Assembly: GCF_016653405.1 (NCBI RefSeq)
Contig: NZ_NHSN01000025.1
Location: forward strand, 186,001-250,000
From: Halorhodospira halophila
GTDB lineage: Bacteria; Pseudomonadota; Gammaproteobacteria; Nitrococcales; Halorhodospiraceae
Reading direction: 5' to 3'
DNA length: 64,000 bases
The position numbers and the translations under genes were made by a program. Of this stretch, positions 35,713 through 44,179 are shown in pieces; positions within the stretch are counted from its first letter, which is position 1; each line of letters opens with the position of its first letter. The notes beneath the pieces are model-generated. The model was given only the letters and a program-made list of their open reading frames with translations. It had not been told where the DNA came from and did not search any database.

Positions 35713-38633
35713 CAACGCCCCCGGCTCAGAATGTCGCGCATGGAGCGGTGCAGGCGCACCGCCTGGTGGGTTGCGTAGCGCATGAGCCTCATCGGCCCGT
35801 TGTCGACGCCCGGCGGCGGGATCAGATCGGTGAACTGCGGTTGCGAGATCCCGCCCTCCCCGGGTGCCGCCCTGTGGATGCGCACCTGCAGGTCGTACCA
35901 GGCCGCCTGCCCGGTGATCGGATCGGAGTTGCTCAGCGGCTTCTCGTCATCCCGGCGTGGCAGGCGGTCATCGATCAGGTGGTTGAGGAGGAACCCCCGG
36001 CTGGCCTCCGGCCCGCCGGGCTCCAACCCCCAGGCCCCGGAGCGCTTGCCCACCGCATTCCAGGTCCAGACGGTATCCGCCTGCACGCCCTCGACCAGCT
36101 GCAGCGGCACGCAGATGCGCCCATTGTGCGACTCGACCCAGACCCAGTCGCCATCGCTAAGGCCCAGCGCCTCGCCGCGTGCGCGGTTCATGTAGAGGAC
36201 GTTCTCGGCCATGATCTGGCGCAGCCAGGCATTCTGGCTGTCCCAGGCGTGGTAGTGGGTCATCGGCCGCTGGGTGATGGCGTGGAAGGTATACCCCTGC
36301 CCCTCGACGCGGCTCTGTTCCAGCGGCGCGTAGTGGAAGGGCAGCGGATCACAGTAGGTGCGCACCCGCTCGCGGTCCACGGGATCCTGGGGTTGCGGCC
36401 CGTCGTAGAGCCCCTCGGCGGCGAGTCGAAAGCGCTGCAGGGGCTCGGCGTAGACGCTCATGACCATCGGCTCGGCGGAGCCGTTGATCCCGGCCGCCTC
36501 GGCCCACTCCAGGTAGCCCTTGTTGGCGAACTTGTAGAACTGATGCGAGAGCGGCAACTCGTACTGGAAGAAACCGCCGTTCTCGATGTAGTGCTCCCAC
36601 TGCCGGGGGTTGGGCTCGCCGCGCAGCGGCTTGCTGCCGTCCTCGCCCCGCCAGCCGGCCAGGAACCCGACCCCCGGCGCCTTCTCGAAGCGGACGATGA
36701 AGTCCTCATAGCCGCTGTACTTCGGACTGCCGTCCTCGTTGGTGAACGCCGGCAGCCCCAGGCGGGCGCCGAGTTCGATCATCACCTCCTGCCAAGGACG
36801 TGCCTCGCCCTCCGGCTCCAGGATCGGCTGACGGATGGCGTCCGCCGGCCCCTCGGCGGTGGAGATCGGCCGGTCGAGCATGGAGATGCAGTCGTGGCGC
36901 TCCAAGTAGGTGGTATCCGGGAGCACCAGATCCGCGTACTGCACGGTCTCGGAGTGGAAGGCGTCCACCACCACCAGGTAGGGGATGCGGTACGCGCCGG
37001 ATTCGTCCCGGGCGCGCAGCATGTCCTGGATACTGGTGGTGTTCATGGTGGAATTCCAGGCCATGTTGGCCATGAACAGCATCAGGGTATCGATGGGGTA
37101 CGGATCCCCGTCGTGGGCGTTGCTGATGACCGTGTGCATCTTGCCGTGGGGCGAGACCGGCGCCTCCCAGGAGAACGCCTTGTCGATGCGCAGCGGCCGG
37201 CCCTCGCCGTCGATGACCAGATCCTCGGGCGCCACCGGGAAACCCAGCGGCGAGGCCGCCAGCGGAGTATCCGGTGCGGTCTCCCGGGCGGGACGCAGCG
37301 GTGGCGGGATCGGCTTCGGGTACGGGGGCTTGGCCCGATGCCCACCGGGGCAATCCACCGAGCCGAGCAGCAGCTGCAGCAGGTGCAGCGCACGGGCCGC
37401 CTGGAAGCCGTTGGAGTGGGCTGAGACCCCCCGCATGGCGTGCATGGAGACCGGGCGGCCGATGAACCGGTCGTGCCGGCGTCCAGCCCAGTCGGTCCAC
37501 TCGCACTCGATCTCGATGGTTTCCTGGAAGGCCACGTGGGCCATCTCGGCGGCCAGGCGCTCGATGGTCTCCGCCGGCACGCCGCAGACCTCGGCGGCCC
37601 GCTCCGGGGCGTACTGTGCGTCCAGGTAGCGCTCGGCGAGCAGGGTCATGGCCGTTTTCACCGGCCGCCCGTCAGGCGCCGTCCAGGCACCGAAGAGCGC
37701 CGGCGCAATCCCGGCCTGCGTGCCATCGACGAACGCCTCCTGCTGCAGATCCCGGACCAGCGGCGCGCCCTGCTCATCGCGCAGGAACAGCCCATCCCCG
37801 GCCTGCCCCGGGGTCTGAACCACCAGGTAGGGGGCGTTGGTGTAGCGGATGAGATAGTCCTGGTCGAACTGCCCGTCGCGCAGCAGGCAGTGGATCAGCG
37901 ACATGGCGAGCATGCCGTCCGTGCCCGGACGGATGGGCACCCACTCGTCGGCGACGGCCTGGTAGCCGGTGCGCACCGGATTGATGGCGACGAAGCGCCC
38001 GCCGCGGCGCTTGAGGGTGTCGATGCCGAGCTTGAAGGGGTTGGAGGCGTGATCCTCGGCGGTGCCCCAGAGCAGGAAGTAGCGGGTCCGCTCGAAGTCC
38101 GGATCACCGAACTCCCAGAAGGCGTGCCCCAGGGTGTAGAGCCCCGCAGCGGCCATGTTCACGGAGCAGAAGCCGCCGTGGGCCGCCCAGTTGATGGTGC
38201 CGAACTGCGTGGCCCAGAGCCCGGTCAGCGCCTGCATCTGATCACGACCGGTGAAGTAGGCGAGCTTCTTCGGGTCTTCGGCGCGGATCCGGCGCAGCCG
38301 CTCGGTGAGCTCATCCAGGGCCTCGTCCCAGGAGATCTCCTCGAAGGCGCCTTCGCCGCGCTCCGTGCCCGGTTTGCGACGCAGCGGGCGGCGGAGTTTC
38401 GCCCTGGAGTTCTGCTTCATGATGCCGGCGTTGCCCTTGGCACAGAGCACGCCGCGGTTGACCGGGTGATCCGGGTTGCCCTGGATGAAGCGAACCTGGC
38501 CGTCCTCCAGGGTGACCTGAATACCGCAGCGGCAAGCGCACATGTAGCAGGTGGTGTAGCGGACTTCCTGGCGGTCCCGAGGCTCAAGACGAGCGGGGTC
38601 GTCCGCCACCTCGGCTTGCGGGGTGACGCGCAT
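35712..38633 (-). CDS. soeA: Sulfite dehydrogenase molybdopterin subunit SoeA
   Basis: A 973-residue molybdoenzyme of the DMSO-reductase superfamily. The N-terminal [4Fe-4S] motif is CYMCACRCG with a distal GVLCAKGN. The molybdopterin-binding body and the C-terminal dinucleotide-binding domain (GDWVWVESHNGRICVP) follow. There is no Tat signal, so it works in the cytoplasm, as known for SoeA of purple sulfur bacteria, which oxidises sulfite to sulfate. The ATG at 38633 has GGAGG six bases before it; another ATG lies four codons upstream. With TusA beside it and Dsr making sulfite, the assignment to Soe rather than polysulfide reductase is reasonable. Confidence 0.9.
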   Translation of the reverse strand: MRVTPQAEVADDPARLEPRDRQEVRYTTCYMCACRCGIQVTLEDGQVRFIQGNPDHPVNRGVLCAKGNAGIMKQNSRAKLRRPLRRKPGTERGEGAFEEISWDEALDELTERLRRIRAEDPKKLAYFTGRDQMQALTGLWATQFGTINWAAHGGFCSVNMAAAGLYTLGHAFWEFGDPDFERTRYFLLWGTAEDHASNPFKLGIDTLKRRGGRFVAINPVRTGYQAVADEWVPIRPGTDGMLAMSLIHCLLRDGQFDQDYLIRYTNAPYLVVQTPGQAGDGLFLRDEQGAPLVRDLQQEAFVDGTQAGIAPALFGAWTAPDGRPVKTAMTLLAERYLDAQYAPERAAEVCGVPAETIERLAAEMAHVAFQETIEIECEWTDWAGRRHDRFIGRPVSMHAMRGVSAHSNGFQAARALHLLQLLLGSVDCPGGHRAKPPYPKPIPPPLRPARETAPDTPLAASPLGFPVAPEDLVIDGEGRPLRIDKAFSWEAPVSPHGKMHTVISNAHDGDPYPIDTLMLFMANMAWNSTMNTTSIQDMLRARDESGAYRIPYLVVVDAFHSETVQYADLVLPDTTYLERHDCISMLDRPISTAEGPADAIRQPILEPEGEARPWQEVMIELGARLGLPAFTNEDGSPKYSGYEDFIVRFEKAPGVGFLAGWRGEDGSKPLRGEPNPRQWEHYIENGGFFQYELPLSHQFYKFANKGYLEWAEAAGINGSAEPMVMSVYAEPLQRFRLAAEGLYDGPQPQDPVDRERVRTYCDPLPFHYAPLEQSRVEGQGYTFHAITQRPMTHYHAWDSQNAWLRQIMAENVLYMNRARGEALGLSDGDWVWVESHNGRICVPLQLVEGVQADTVWTWNAVGKRSGAWGLEPGGPEASRGFLLNHLIDDRLPRRDDEKPLSNSDPITGQAAWYDLQVRIHRAAPGEGGISQPQFTDLIPPPGVDNGPMRLMRYATHQAVRLHRSMRDILSRGR

Positions 38634-38707
38634 GGCTGCCTCCATGGCCGGCTTGCGGGTGTGGGATCGGGGCGGGGCCGCCAACCGGGGCCGGCCCCGC
38701 AGCCGGC

Positions 38708-38938
38708 TCAAGCGCGCTTGAGCCGGAAGTGGTAGGTCCCGTCCTCTTCCTTCTGCTCGAGCAGCTCGTGCCCCGTCTGCTTGCTGAAGGACTCGAAGTC
38801 CTTCACCGATCCCGGATCGGTGGCCATGACGTAAAGCACCTCGCCGGTGTTCATGGTGGCCAGGGTCTTCTTGGCCTTGAGAATAGGCAGCGGGCAATTC
38901 AGCCCGGTGGCATCGAGGGATTGATCAAACTCCGCCAT
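38708..38938 (-). CDS. tusA: Sulfur carrier protein TusA
   Basis: A 76-residue protein of the TusA/SirA fold: DQSLDATGLNCPLPILKAKK holds the CPxP motif (NCPLP) with the sulfur-binding Cys, followed by LYVMATDPGSVKDFESF. TusA receives sulfane sulfur from rhodanese-type proteins and hands it to DsrEFH. Its gene lies between a 63-residue ORF and soeABC, and the GGAG-type site in the 12-base gap supports coupled expression. Confidence 0.95.
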   Translation of the reverse strand: MAEFDQSLDATGLNCPLPILKAKKTLATMNTGEVLYVMATDPGSVKDFESFSKQTGHELLEQKEEDGTYHFRLKRA

Positions 38939-38950
38939 CTCCGGTGCTCC

Positions 38951-39142
38951 TCAGTTGGACGCCACGATGTTGTCGGTACGACCCTCCAGGCCGTCGGCGT
39001 AACCCGCTTCATAGCGGTCATTGACGCGCTGCTCTTCACGCTTGGGGTTCTGCAGATAGCCGCCGATCCAACCGGCCATGTAGTCGGCATCGACCCCCTG
39101 TTCCTCCATCCGCCGGACGGCGTTGTAGTACTCCCGGTTCAT
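38951..39142 (-). CDS. Small protein of unknown function preceding tusA-soeABC
   Basis: A 63-residue, charged, predicted helical protein: MNREYYNAVRRMEEQGVDAD, then MAGWIGGYLQNPKREEQR, and a last part VNDRYEAGYADGLEGRTDN. The YxAGYxDGLxGR pattern is reminiscent of ribosome modulation factor-like proteins, but the match is short. The start is the ATG at 39142 with GAGAGG upstream, because the longer frame has no support. It is the first gene of the tusA-soeABC run and lies opposite soxB. Confidence 0.75.
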   Translation of the reverse strand: MNREYYNAVRRMEEQGVDADYMAGWIGGYLQNPKREEQRVNDRYEAGYADGLEGRTDNIVASN

Positions 39143-39249
39143 CACCGCCTCTCCCCGCTGTCGTTGTGCGACGCTACGTTTCGCTGAAGAATGCCCATGT
39201 CCTGATATATGCAACAACCTGCCAAAGGGGAGACCGCACACGGGGCATC

Positions 39250-39380
39250 TATCCCCGAGGGGGTATTGCGACCAGCCCTCCGCCGCGCCGCCGCACGCCC
39301 CTCCCCAAAAGGGAATAGGCCGGCGCCCCGGCTGTCACCCACCAATGGGTATTCCGCCACTGCGCACGCGGTCCTACGTT
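39250..39380 (+). promoter_or_regulatory. Predicted sulfur-regulon operators and promoter of soxB
   Basis: Three 7-2-7 sites lie between the divergent tusA-soe and sox operons: TATCCCC-GA-GGGGGTA (39250-39265), CTCCCCA-AA-AGGGAAT (39301-39316) and CACCCAC-CA-ATGGGTA (39336-39351). The centre of the third (39343.5) is 31.5 bases before the -10-like TACGTT (39375-39380). The second is 35 bases further upstream. The first, a near-perfect palindrome, may serve the opposite operon. I see no matching -10 at the standard distance on that side. Confidence 0.6.
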
Positions 39381-39432
39381 TGATTTTGATCGATCGCAAT
39401 TAAACCAACGAACGCAACCGAGGAGCCTGGCG

Positions 39433-41178
39433 ATGCGCTTATCCCGGCGCGACTTCCTGGAGCTGATGCTGGCCGCCGGCGCGGCCGGCGCGCTGGCCCG
39501 CCCCGGCAAGAGCCTGGCGGGCGGCAACGGCGCGGGCGACTGGCGGGCAATCCCGGAGAATTTCTACGACCTGCCGCGCAGGGGCAACGTCCACTTCCTC
39601 CACTTCTGCGACCTCCACGGTCAACTCAAGCCGGTCTATTTCCGCGAGCCCAACATCAATCTGGGCCTCCACGACTTCAAGGGCAAGCCACCGCTGCTCG
39701 TCGGCGAGGAGCTCCTCCGCCACTACGAACTCGATCGCTTCAGCCCCGAGGCCCACGCCTTCACCCACCTCGACTTCCAGGCGGCGGCCGAGTATTACGG
39801 TCGTGTCGGCGGCGCCGCCCACCTGGCCACGGCGGTGAAGCGGGCCCGCGCCGAACGCCCCGACGCCCTGCTACTCGACTCCGGAGACACCTGGCACGGA
39901 TCAGGCCCGGCCCTGTGGACCGAAGGCCGCGCCATGGTGGATTTCCAGAAGCAGCTCGGGGTCGACGCCTGCACCGGGCACTGGGAGTTCATCTACGGCG
40001 ACGAGCGCGTCCAGGAGCTGGTCGCCGACCTCGACGACGCCGGGGTGCGCTTCCTCGCGCAGAACGTGCTTGACCGCGACTGGCTCGACCCGATCTTCGA
40101 CGCCTACACCCTGCACGAACAGAACGGCGTCCCCGTGGCGGTGGTCGGCCAGGCCTTCCCCTTCACCCCCATCGCCAACCCCGGGTATATGTTCCCGCAG
40201 TGGGAGATGGGTCACCGGCTCGACCGCCTTCAGGAGCAGGTGAACAAGGCACGCGAAGACGGCGCGCAAGTGGTGGTTCTGCTCTCCCACGCCGGCATGC
40301 TCACCGACATGGCCTACGCGCGGCAACTGCGCGGGGTCGACGCCATCCTCGGCGGCCACACCCACGACCCGGTCCCCTACCCCGAGCGGGTCGAAGACCC
40401 CGACGGCGAACCGACGCTCGTCGTGAACAGCGGCTCCAACGGCAAGTACCTCTCCGTGCTGGACTTCGAGGTCCGCGACGGACGCATTCGCGACTTCCAT
40501 TACCGCAACCTGCCGATCTTCTCCAACGCCCTCGACCCGGACCCGGAGATGCAGTCGCTGGTCGACGACATCCATGCCCCGTACGAGGAGAAGCTCTCCG
40601 AGGTGGTCGGCGAGGTCGATGGGGTGCTGTACCGGCGCGGCAACTTCAACGGCACTTTTGATGAGGTGCTCGCCCGGGCCCTGATCGAAGGACGCGACGC
40701 CGAGGTCGCCTTCACCCCGGGGTTCCGCTGGGGACCGAGCGTCCTGCCCGGCAAGGTCACCTTCGAGGACTGCATGAACCAGACCTGCAGCACCTACTCG
40801 GAGACCACCCGCAACGAGATGACCGGCGAGGCGATCAAACACGTCCTCGAGGACGTCGCCAATTCCATCTTCAACAAAAATCCGATGCTCCATCGCGGTG
40901 GCGACATGGTCCGCAGCGCCGGGCTGCGCTACGCCATCGATCCGACCCGGGAGATGGGCGATCGCATCAGCGACCTGGAGATCAACGGCGAGCCCATGGA
41001 CCCCAAGCGCAAGTACGTCGTGGCCGGCTGGGCCGACGTCAACGAGCCCCAGGACGGACCGCAAGCCTGGGATGTGCTGGCGGACTACTTCCGCAACCAC
41101 AACGCGCTGCGGGTCGAGGAGCCCTACGTGCCGAAGCTCAAGGGGGTCAGCGATGACAACCCGGGTCTCGCGCTCTAA
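39433..41178 (+). CDS. soxB: Thiosulfohydrolase SoxB
   Basis: A 581-residue periplasmic enzyme with a Tat signal (SRRDFLELMLAAGAAGALA). The 5'-nucleotidase-like metal site is seen in HFCDLHGQLKP, LDSGDTWHGSG, the SoxB-specific TGHWEFIYGD, LLSHAGM and GGHTHD. SoxB releases sulfate from thiosulfate bound to SoxYZ and needs two manganese ions. Length and motifs are normal. Its 3' end overlaps the metallo-beta-lactamase-like gene, with soxYZ next, so soxB-mbl-soxYZ form one operon without soxCD. That is the expected state in sulfur-storing phototrophs. Confidence 0.96.
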   Translation: MRLSRRDFLELMLAAGAAGALARPGKSLAGGNGAGDWRAIPENFYDLPRRGNVHFLHFCDLHGQLKPVYFREPNINLGLHDFKGKPPLLVGEELLRHYELDRFSPEAHAFTHLDFQAAAEYYGRVGGAAHLATAVKRARAERPDALLLDSGDTWHGSGPALWTEGRAMVDFQKQLGVDACTGHWEFIYGDERVQELVADLDDAGVRFLAQNVLDRDWLDPIFDAYTLHEQNGVPVAVVGQAFPFTPIANPGYMFPQWEMGHRLDRLQEQVNKAREDGAQVVVLLSHAGMLTDMAYARQLRGVDAILGGHTHDPVPYPERVEDPDGEPTLVVNSGSNGKYLSVLDFEVRDGRIRDFHYRNLPIFSNALDPDPEMQSLVDDIHAPYEEKLSEVVGEVDGVLYRRGNFNGTFDEVLARALIEGRDAEVAFTPGFRWGPSVLPGKVTFEDCMNQTCSTYSETTRNEMTGEAIKHVLEDVANSIFNKNPMLHRGGDMVRSAGLRYAIDPTREMGDRISDLEINGEPMDPKRKYVVAGWADVNEPQDGPQAWDVLADYFRNHNALRVEEPYVPKLKGVSDDNPGLAL

Positions 41179-42109
41179 CACGTTGCCCGCCGGCGGGCTG
41201 GTGGCTGGGGCGATGCTCCTGTCACCTGCCCTCGCCGATGAGCTGTTCGTTCCGGAGGCCGAGCCGGTGACCGACGGGATCCACGCGATCATCGGCCCGA
41301 CGGATGCCCGCACCTACGAGAACCACGGCATGAACGCCAACTACGGCATCGTCGAGACCGACGAGGGCGTCCTGCTCATCGACTCGGGGCCCACCGCCTT
41401 CAGCGCGGAGCTGATCGAGGAGGCGGTGGCCGAGGTGACCGACGCACCGATCCGCTGGGTTCTGAACATCGGGGTCCAGGACCACCGCTGGCTGGGCAAT
41501 GACTATTTCCAGCGCGAGCACGACGCCGAGGTCATCGCCTTCGAAGAGACAGTGACCCAGCAGGAGGCATTCGCCGACGACCACCTCGAGGGGCGCCTCA
41601 GGGAGGCCGTCGGGGGCCGGCTCGAGGGGACCGAACCGGCCTTCGCCGAGCGCCGCCTGGAGGGCGAGGAGGCGACCCTGGAACTCGGCGGGGTGACCAT
41701 CGAGATGCAGCGCACCGATGCCCACTTCCCCGGCGACGCCATGGTCCACCTGCCCGATGCGGACGTGGTGTTCACCGGCGATCTGGTCTACGTCGATCGC
41801 ATGCTCGGCGTACACCCGTGGTCGAGTGTGAAGAACGGCTATGAGGCCTATCAGGAGCTCTCGGAACTGGACCCCGGAACAGTCGTCCCCGGCCACGGGC
41901 GGATTAGCGACATGGAGCGGGTCGAACAGGACACCGGCGCCTACTACGAATTCCTCGTCCACGAGGTCGGCGCCGCCGCCGAGGAGCTCGAACCTCTCGA
42001 CGAGGTGGTGGACCGGCACCGCGAAGAGCCGGCCTTCAAGCACCTGGAGCACTTCGACGGCTGGCATACCACCAACATCAATCGCGCCTACCTGGAGTTC
42101 GAGTGGTAG
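41153..42109 (+). CDS. Periplasmic metallo-beta-lactamase-fold protein with an incomplete metal site, in the sox operon
   Basis: A 318-residue protein with a signal peptide (about 1-29, ending SPALA). The fold is recognised from GIVETDEGVLLIDSGPTAFS, AHFPGDAMVHL, VFTGDLVYVD and VPGHGRIS. The main HxHxDH motif reads NIGVQDH, so both first histidines are replaced (Ile and Val) while the Asp-His pair, the later His and Asp remain. It is related to SoxH-like proteins found with sox genes. The ATG (41153) lies inside soxB, overlapping by 26 bases, with an AAGGGGG site. It may bind one metal or none, or act without hydrolysis. Confidence 0.82.
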   Translation: MTTRVSRSNTLPAGGLVAGAMLLSPALADELFVPEAEPVTDGIHAIIGPTDARTYENHGMNANYGIVETDEGVLLIDSGPTAFSAELIEEAVAEVTDAPIRWVLNIGVQDHRWLGNDYFQREHDAEVIAFEETVTQQEAFADDHLEGRLREAVGGRLEGTEPAFAERRLEGEEATLELGGVTIEMQRTDAHFPGDAMVHLPDADVVFTGDLVYVDRMLGVHPWSSVKNGYEAYQELSELDPGTVVPGHGRISDMERVEQDTGAYYEFLVHEVGAAAEELEPLDEVVDRHREEPAFKHLEHFDGWHTTNINRAYLEFEW

Positions 42110-42166
42110 GACGCAGCAACCGAGTCGAGCAACCGGCCCAACGGGCCGCAACGGGAGGAATCCACC

Positions 42167-42652
42167 ATGGATAAGCAACAAGTCGACACCCAACGCCGCA
42201 AGCTTCTCACTGGCGCCCTGGGCCTCGGCGGCGTAGGAACCGCTGTGGGCCTGGGCATGCTGGCCCCGTCCCAGGCCCTGGCCTCCTGGCGGGAGGAGTC
42301 GATCATGGCCACCAGCCTCGAGGACGGCCTCAACGCGGTACTCGGCGCCGCGGATTACGAGGAGAGCGACGAGATCCGCATCGACGCCCCGGAGGTGGCC
42401 GAGAACGGTGAGACCGTGCCGGTCACCATCGAGACCTCACTGCCGGACGTGGAGAGCATCACGGTCTACGTGCCGGAGAACAACGCGCCGGTCTCGGCGG
42501 TCTTCGAGCTCGGCGGCAAGACCAAGCCCAAGGTCTCGCAGCGGATCCAGATGGCCGACACCTCGGACGTCGTGGCGATCGCCAAGAGCAACGGCAAGCT
42601 CTACGGCACGAGCCGCCGCGTGCGGGTCACCATCGGCGGCTGCGGCGGCTGA
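42167..42652 (+). CDS. soxY: Sulfur-carrier subunit SoxY
   Basis: A 161-residue protein with a Tat-type signal (RRKLLTGALGLGGVG) and the Ig-like SoxY fold. The C-terminal swinging arm ends in VTIGGCGG, where Cys159 binds the sulfur intermediates. With SoxZ it carries thiosulfate-derived sulfur between SoxXA and SoxB in the periplasm. GGGAGGAATCCACC precedes the ATG. Length and arm are normal. Confidence 0.96.
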   Translation: MDKQQVDTQRRKLLTGALGLGGVGTAVGLGMLAPSQALASWREESIMATSLEDGLNAVLGAADYEESDEIRIDAPEVAENGETVPVTIETSLPDVESITVYVPENNAPVSAVFELGGKTKPKVSQRIQMADTSDVVAIAKSNGKLYGTSRRVRVTIGGCGG

Positions 42653-42708
42653 GCTGCCGACCGGCGGCGTTCACGTCACACCCGCGAAAGATCACAAGGG
42701 AGCCAACC

Positions 42709-43002
42709 ATGTCTTCGATTCGAGCACGCGCAACCCTGGTCGACGGAATGGCGGAGGTCCGCGCCCTGATCAGCCACCCGATGGACGCCCCCGACGAGGA
42801 GACGGGCGATGAGGGCCACTTCATCCAGGAGGTGATCGCCGAGATCAACGGCGAGAAGGTCCTCCACGCCCACTGGGGGCCGAGCATCTCGCCCAACCCC
42901 CTAATCGAGTTCGAGACCGAGGCCGAAGCCGGCGACACCCTCAAGATCCGCTACACGGACAACCGCGGCGAGGGCGACAGCCACGAGATGGAGCTGACCT
43001 GA
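42709..43002 (+). CDS. soxZ: Sulfur-carrier subunit SoxZ
   Basis: A 97-residue partner of SoxY with the family pattern AEVRALISHPMDAP, FIQEVIAEINGEKVLHAHWG and a C-terminal TLKIRYTDNRGE. It has no signal of its own and is exported as a complex with SoxY through the Tat system. It is the last gene of the soxB operon, followed by a hairpin and a convergent operon. Confidence 0.95.
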   Translation: MSSIRARATLVDGMAEVRALISHPMDAPDEETGDEGHFIQEVIAEINGEKVLHAHWGPSISPNPLIEFETEAEAGDTLKIRYTDNRGEGDSHEMELT

Positions 43003-43022
43003 AGCCGGACGCGGGGCGCGGA

Positions 43023-43042
43023 GGGCGTCGGTCGCGACGCCC
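43023..43042. terminator. Hairpin between convergent soxZ and the dsrE-like gene
   Basis: GGGCGTC (43023-43029) and GACGCCC (43036-43042) form a perfect 7-bp stem with a 6-base loop in the gap between two convergent operons. There is no T-tract, so it is at best a weak or Rho-assisted terminator for both sides. Confidence 0.4.
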
Positions 43043-43067
43043 CCCGCCCACGCGCCGGTTACCTGCC

Positions 43068-43574
43068 TTACTGAATCTTGATGTAGGAGAAACCGCGGCG
43101 CTGGAGCTCCTCGAGCCGGGTGGCGCCATAGTCGATCAGCTCGGCCTCCACCGCCAGGTCCTCCGCCGCCAGGCCCGCCTCATCCATGGAGCTGGCGCAG
43201 ACCTCCAGCTGCACGTCGTAGGTATCGGCCAGCGAACGCAGCCGCTCGAGCAGCTCATCGCGTTCGGCCCGCTCGGCGTCATCGACCTCATAGGCGGTAT
43301 CCGCCAGCCGGTCCTCGGTGACGTACTGCAGGCCGAACCCGTGCAGGACAATCCGCACATCGTAGTCGAGCAGCTGCCCCTCGTAGTGGCTGGCGGCGTT
43401 GTTGGCGTTGAAGATGGTGGAACTGACCCGTTGCGGCTCCTCCATATCCACGTGGAAGACCAACCGGGGCTCGGGGAATTCCTCCGCGGAGACCCCGCCC
43501 AGCGAGAACCCGAGTGCCACCAGGCCGGCGGCCAACACCCCCTGGCGGCCCCGTGAACGGCTCTGTACGGTCAT
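43068..43574 (-). CDS. Periplasmic DsrE-family protein
   Basis: A 168-residue precursor with a signal peptide (about 1-29, ending GGVSA) and a DsrE/F-like fold. PRLVFHVDMEEPQRVSSTIF is followed by NNAASHYEG, VRIVLHGFGLQYV and LEVCASSMDEAGL with one conserved Cys, the position used for sulfur binding in related proteins. It probably handles sulfane sulfur outside the cytoplasm, unlike DsrEFH. The ATG at 43574 has AGGAGGGATCACC before it. It ends the porin-fccAB-dsbC-like operon. Confidence 0.85.
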   Translation of the reverse strand: MTVQSRSRGRQGVLAAGLVALGFSLGGVSAEEFPEPRLVFHVDMEEPQRVSSTIFNANNAASHYEGQLLDYDVRIVLHGFGLQYVTEDRLADTAYEVDDAERAERDELLERLRSLADTYDVQLEVCASSMDEAGLAAEDLAVEAELIDYGATRLEELQRRGFSYIKIQ

Positions 43575-43601
43575 GGTGATCCCTCCTGCGGACCGACCCA
43601 C

Positions 43602-44165
43602 CTACTGCGCTTCCTGCTCGAGCAGATCGGCAAGGTCCTCGGGCGTCAGGCGGAAGGAGAGCTCGCCCCCCGGGGTGGCCATGGTCGGTGTGCCGGGCAC
43701 ACCGATCTGCTGCGCCGTTTCCTGATGGCGATCCACCGGCGAGGCGTCGCAGGCCTCGGCCTCCGGCTGTTCACCGGATTTGGCCGACTCCAGCGCCTGG
43801 TGCCGATCCTCGCTACACCAGACCCGGTCCATCAGCTCCCGCGAGGCATCTGAGAGGGCGAAGGCGGCGTAGCGCACGCGGATACCCTGCTCCAGGTAAT
43901 CATCCAGGTCAGCGTGGAGGTCCTGGCAGTGCGGGCAGGTCACGTCGGTGAAGACCGTGACGCTGTGCTGCGCCTCCCCCGCTTCGGGCTCGAAGATGAT
44001 CAGATCCTCCTCCGGCATGGCCTCGAGGGTCTCGGCGATCTCCTCCGGCATGGCACCGGAGGCGGCCATCGCCGCGCCCATACACCCCCCCAGCACCAGC
44101 CCCCGGACGGCGCCGCGGCCGGTCCGGGGGAACGGTTCCCAGGTTCTGGTCGGCTCCCTGCGCAT
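43602..44165 (-). CDS. DsbC-like periplasmic thiol-disulfide protein
   Basis: A 187-residue thioredoxin-fold protein with an N-terminal export signal. It has the active site CPHC (FTDVTCPHCQDLH), VWCSEDRHQAL with a second Cys pair partner further on, and the cis-Pro loop GVPGTPTM. The arrangement matches the catalytic half of DsbC without a full dimerisation domain. It may keep cysteines of flavocytochrome c or the periplasmic DsrE-like protein reduced, or it may reduce persulfides. It lies between fccB and the dsrE-like gene with GGGAGG before the ATG. Confidence 0.85.
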   Translation of the reverse strand: MRREPTRTWEPFPRTGRGAVRGLVLGGCMGAAMAASGAMPEEIAETLEAMPEEDLIIFEPEAGEAQHSVTVFTDVTCPHCQDLHADLDDYLEQGIRVRYAAFALSDASRELMDRVWCSEDRHQALESAKSGEQPEAEACDASPVDRHQETAQQIGVPGTPTMATPGGELSFRLTPEDLADLLEQEAQ

Positions 44166-44179
44166 GGCGTCCTCCCTCG

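Noticed and set aside
39250-39265. Assigning the palindrome TATCCCC-GA-GGGGGTA as the operator of the tusA-soe operon
   Set aside because: No -10-like hexamer occurs at the 31.5-base distance on the minus strand, so I leave its role open.
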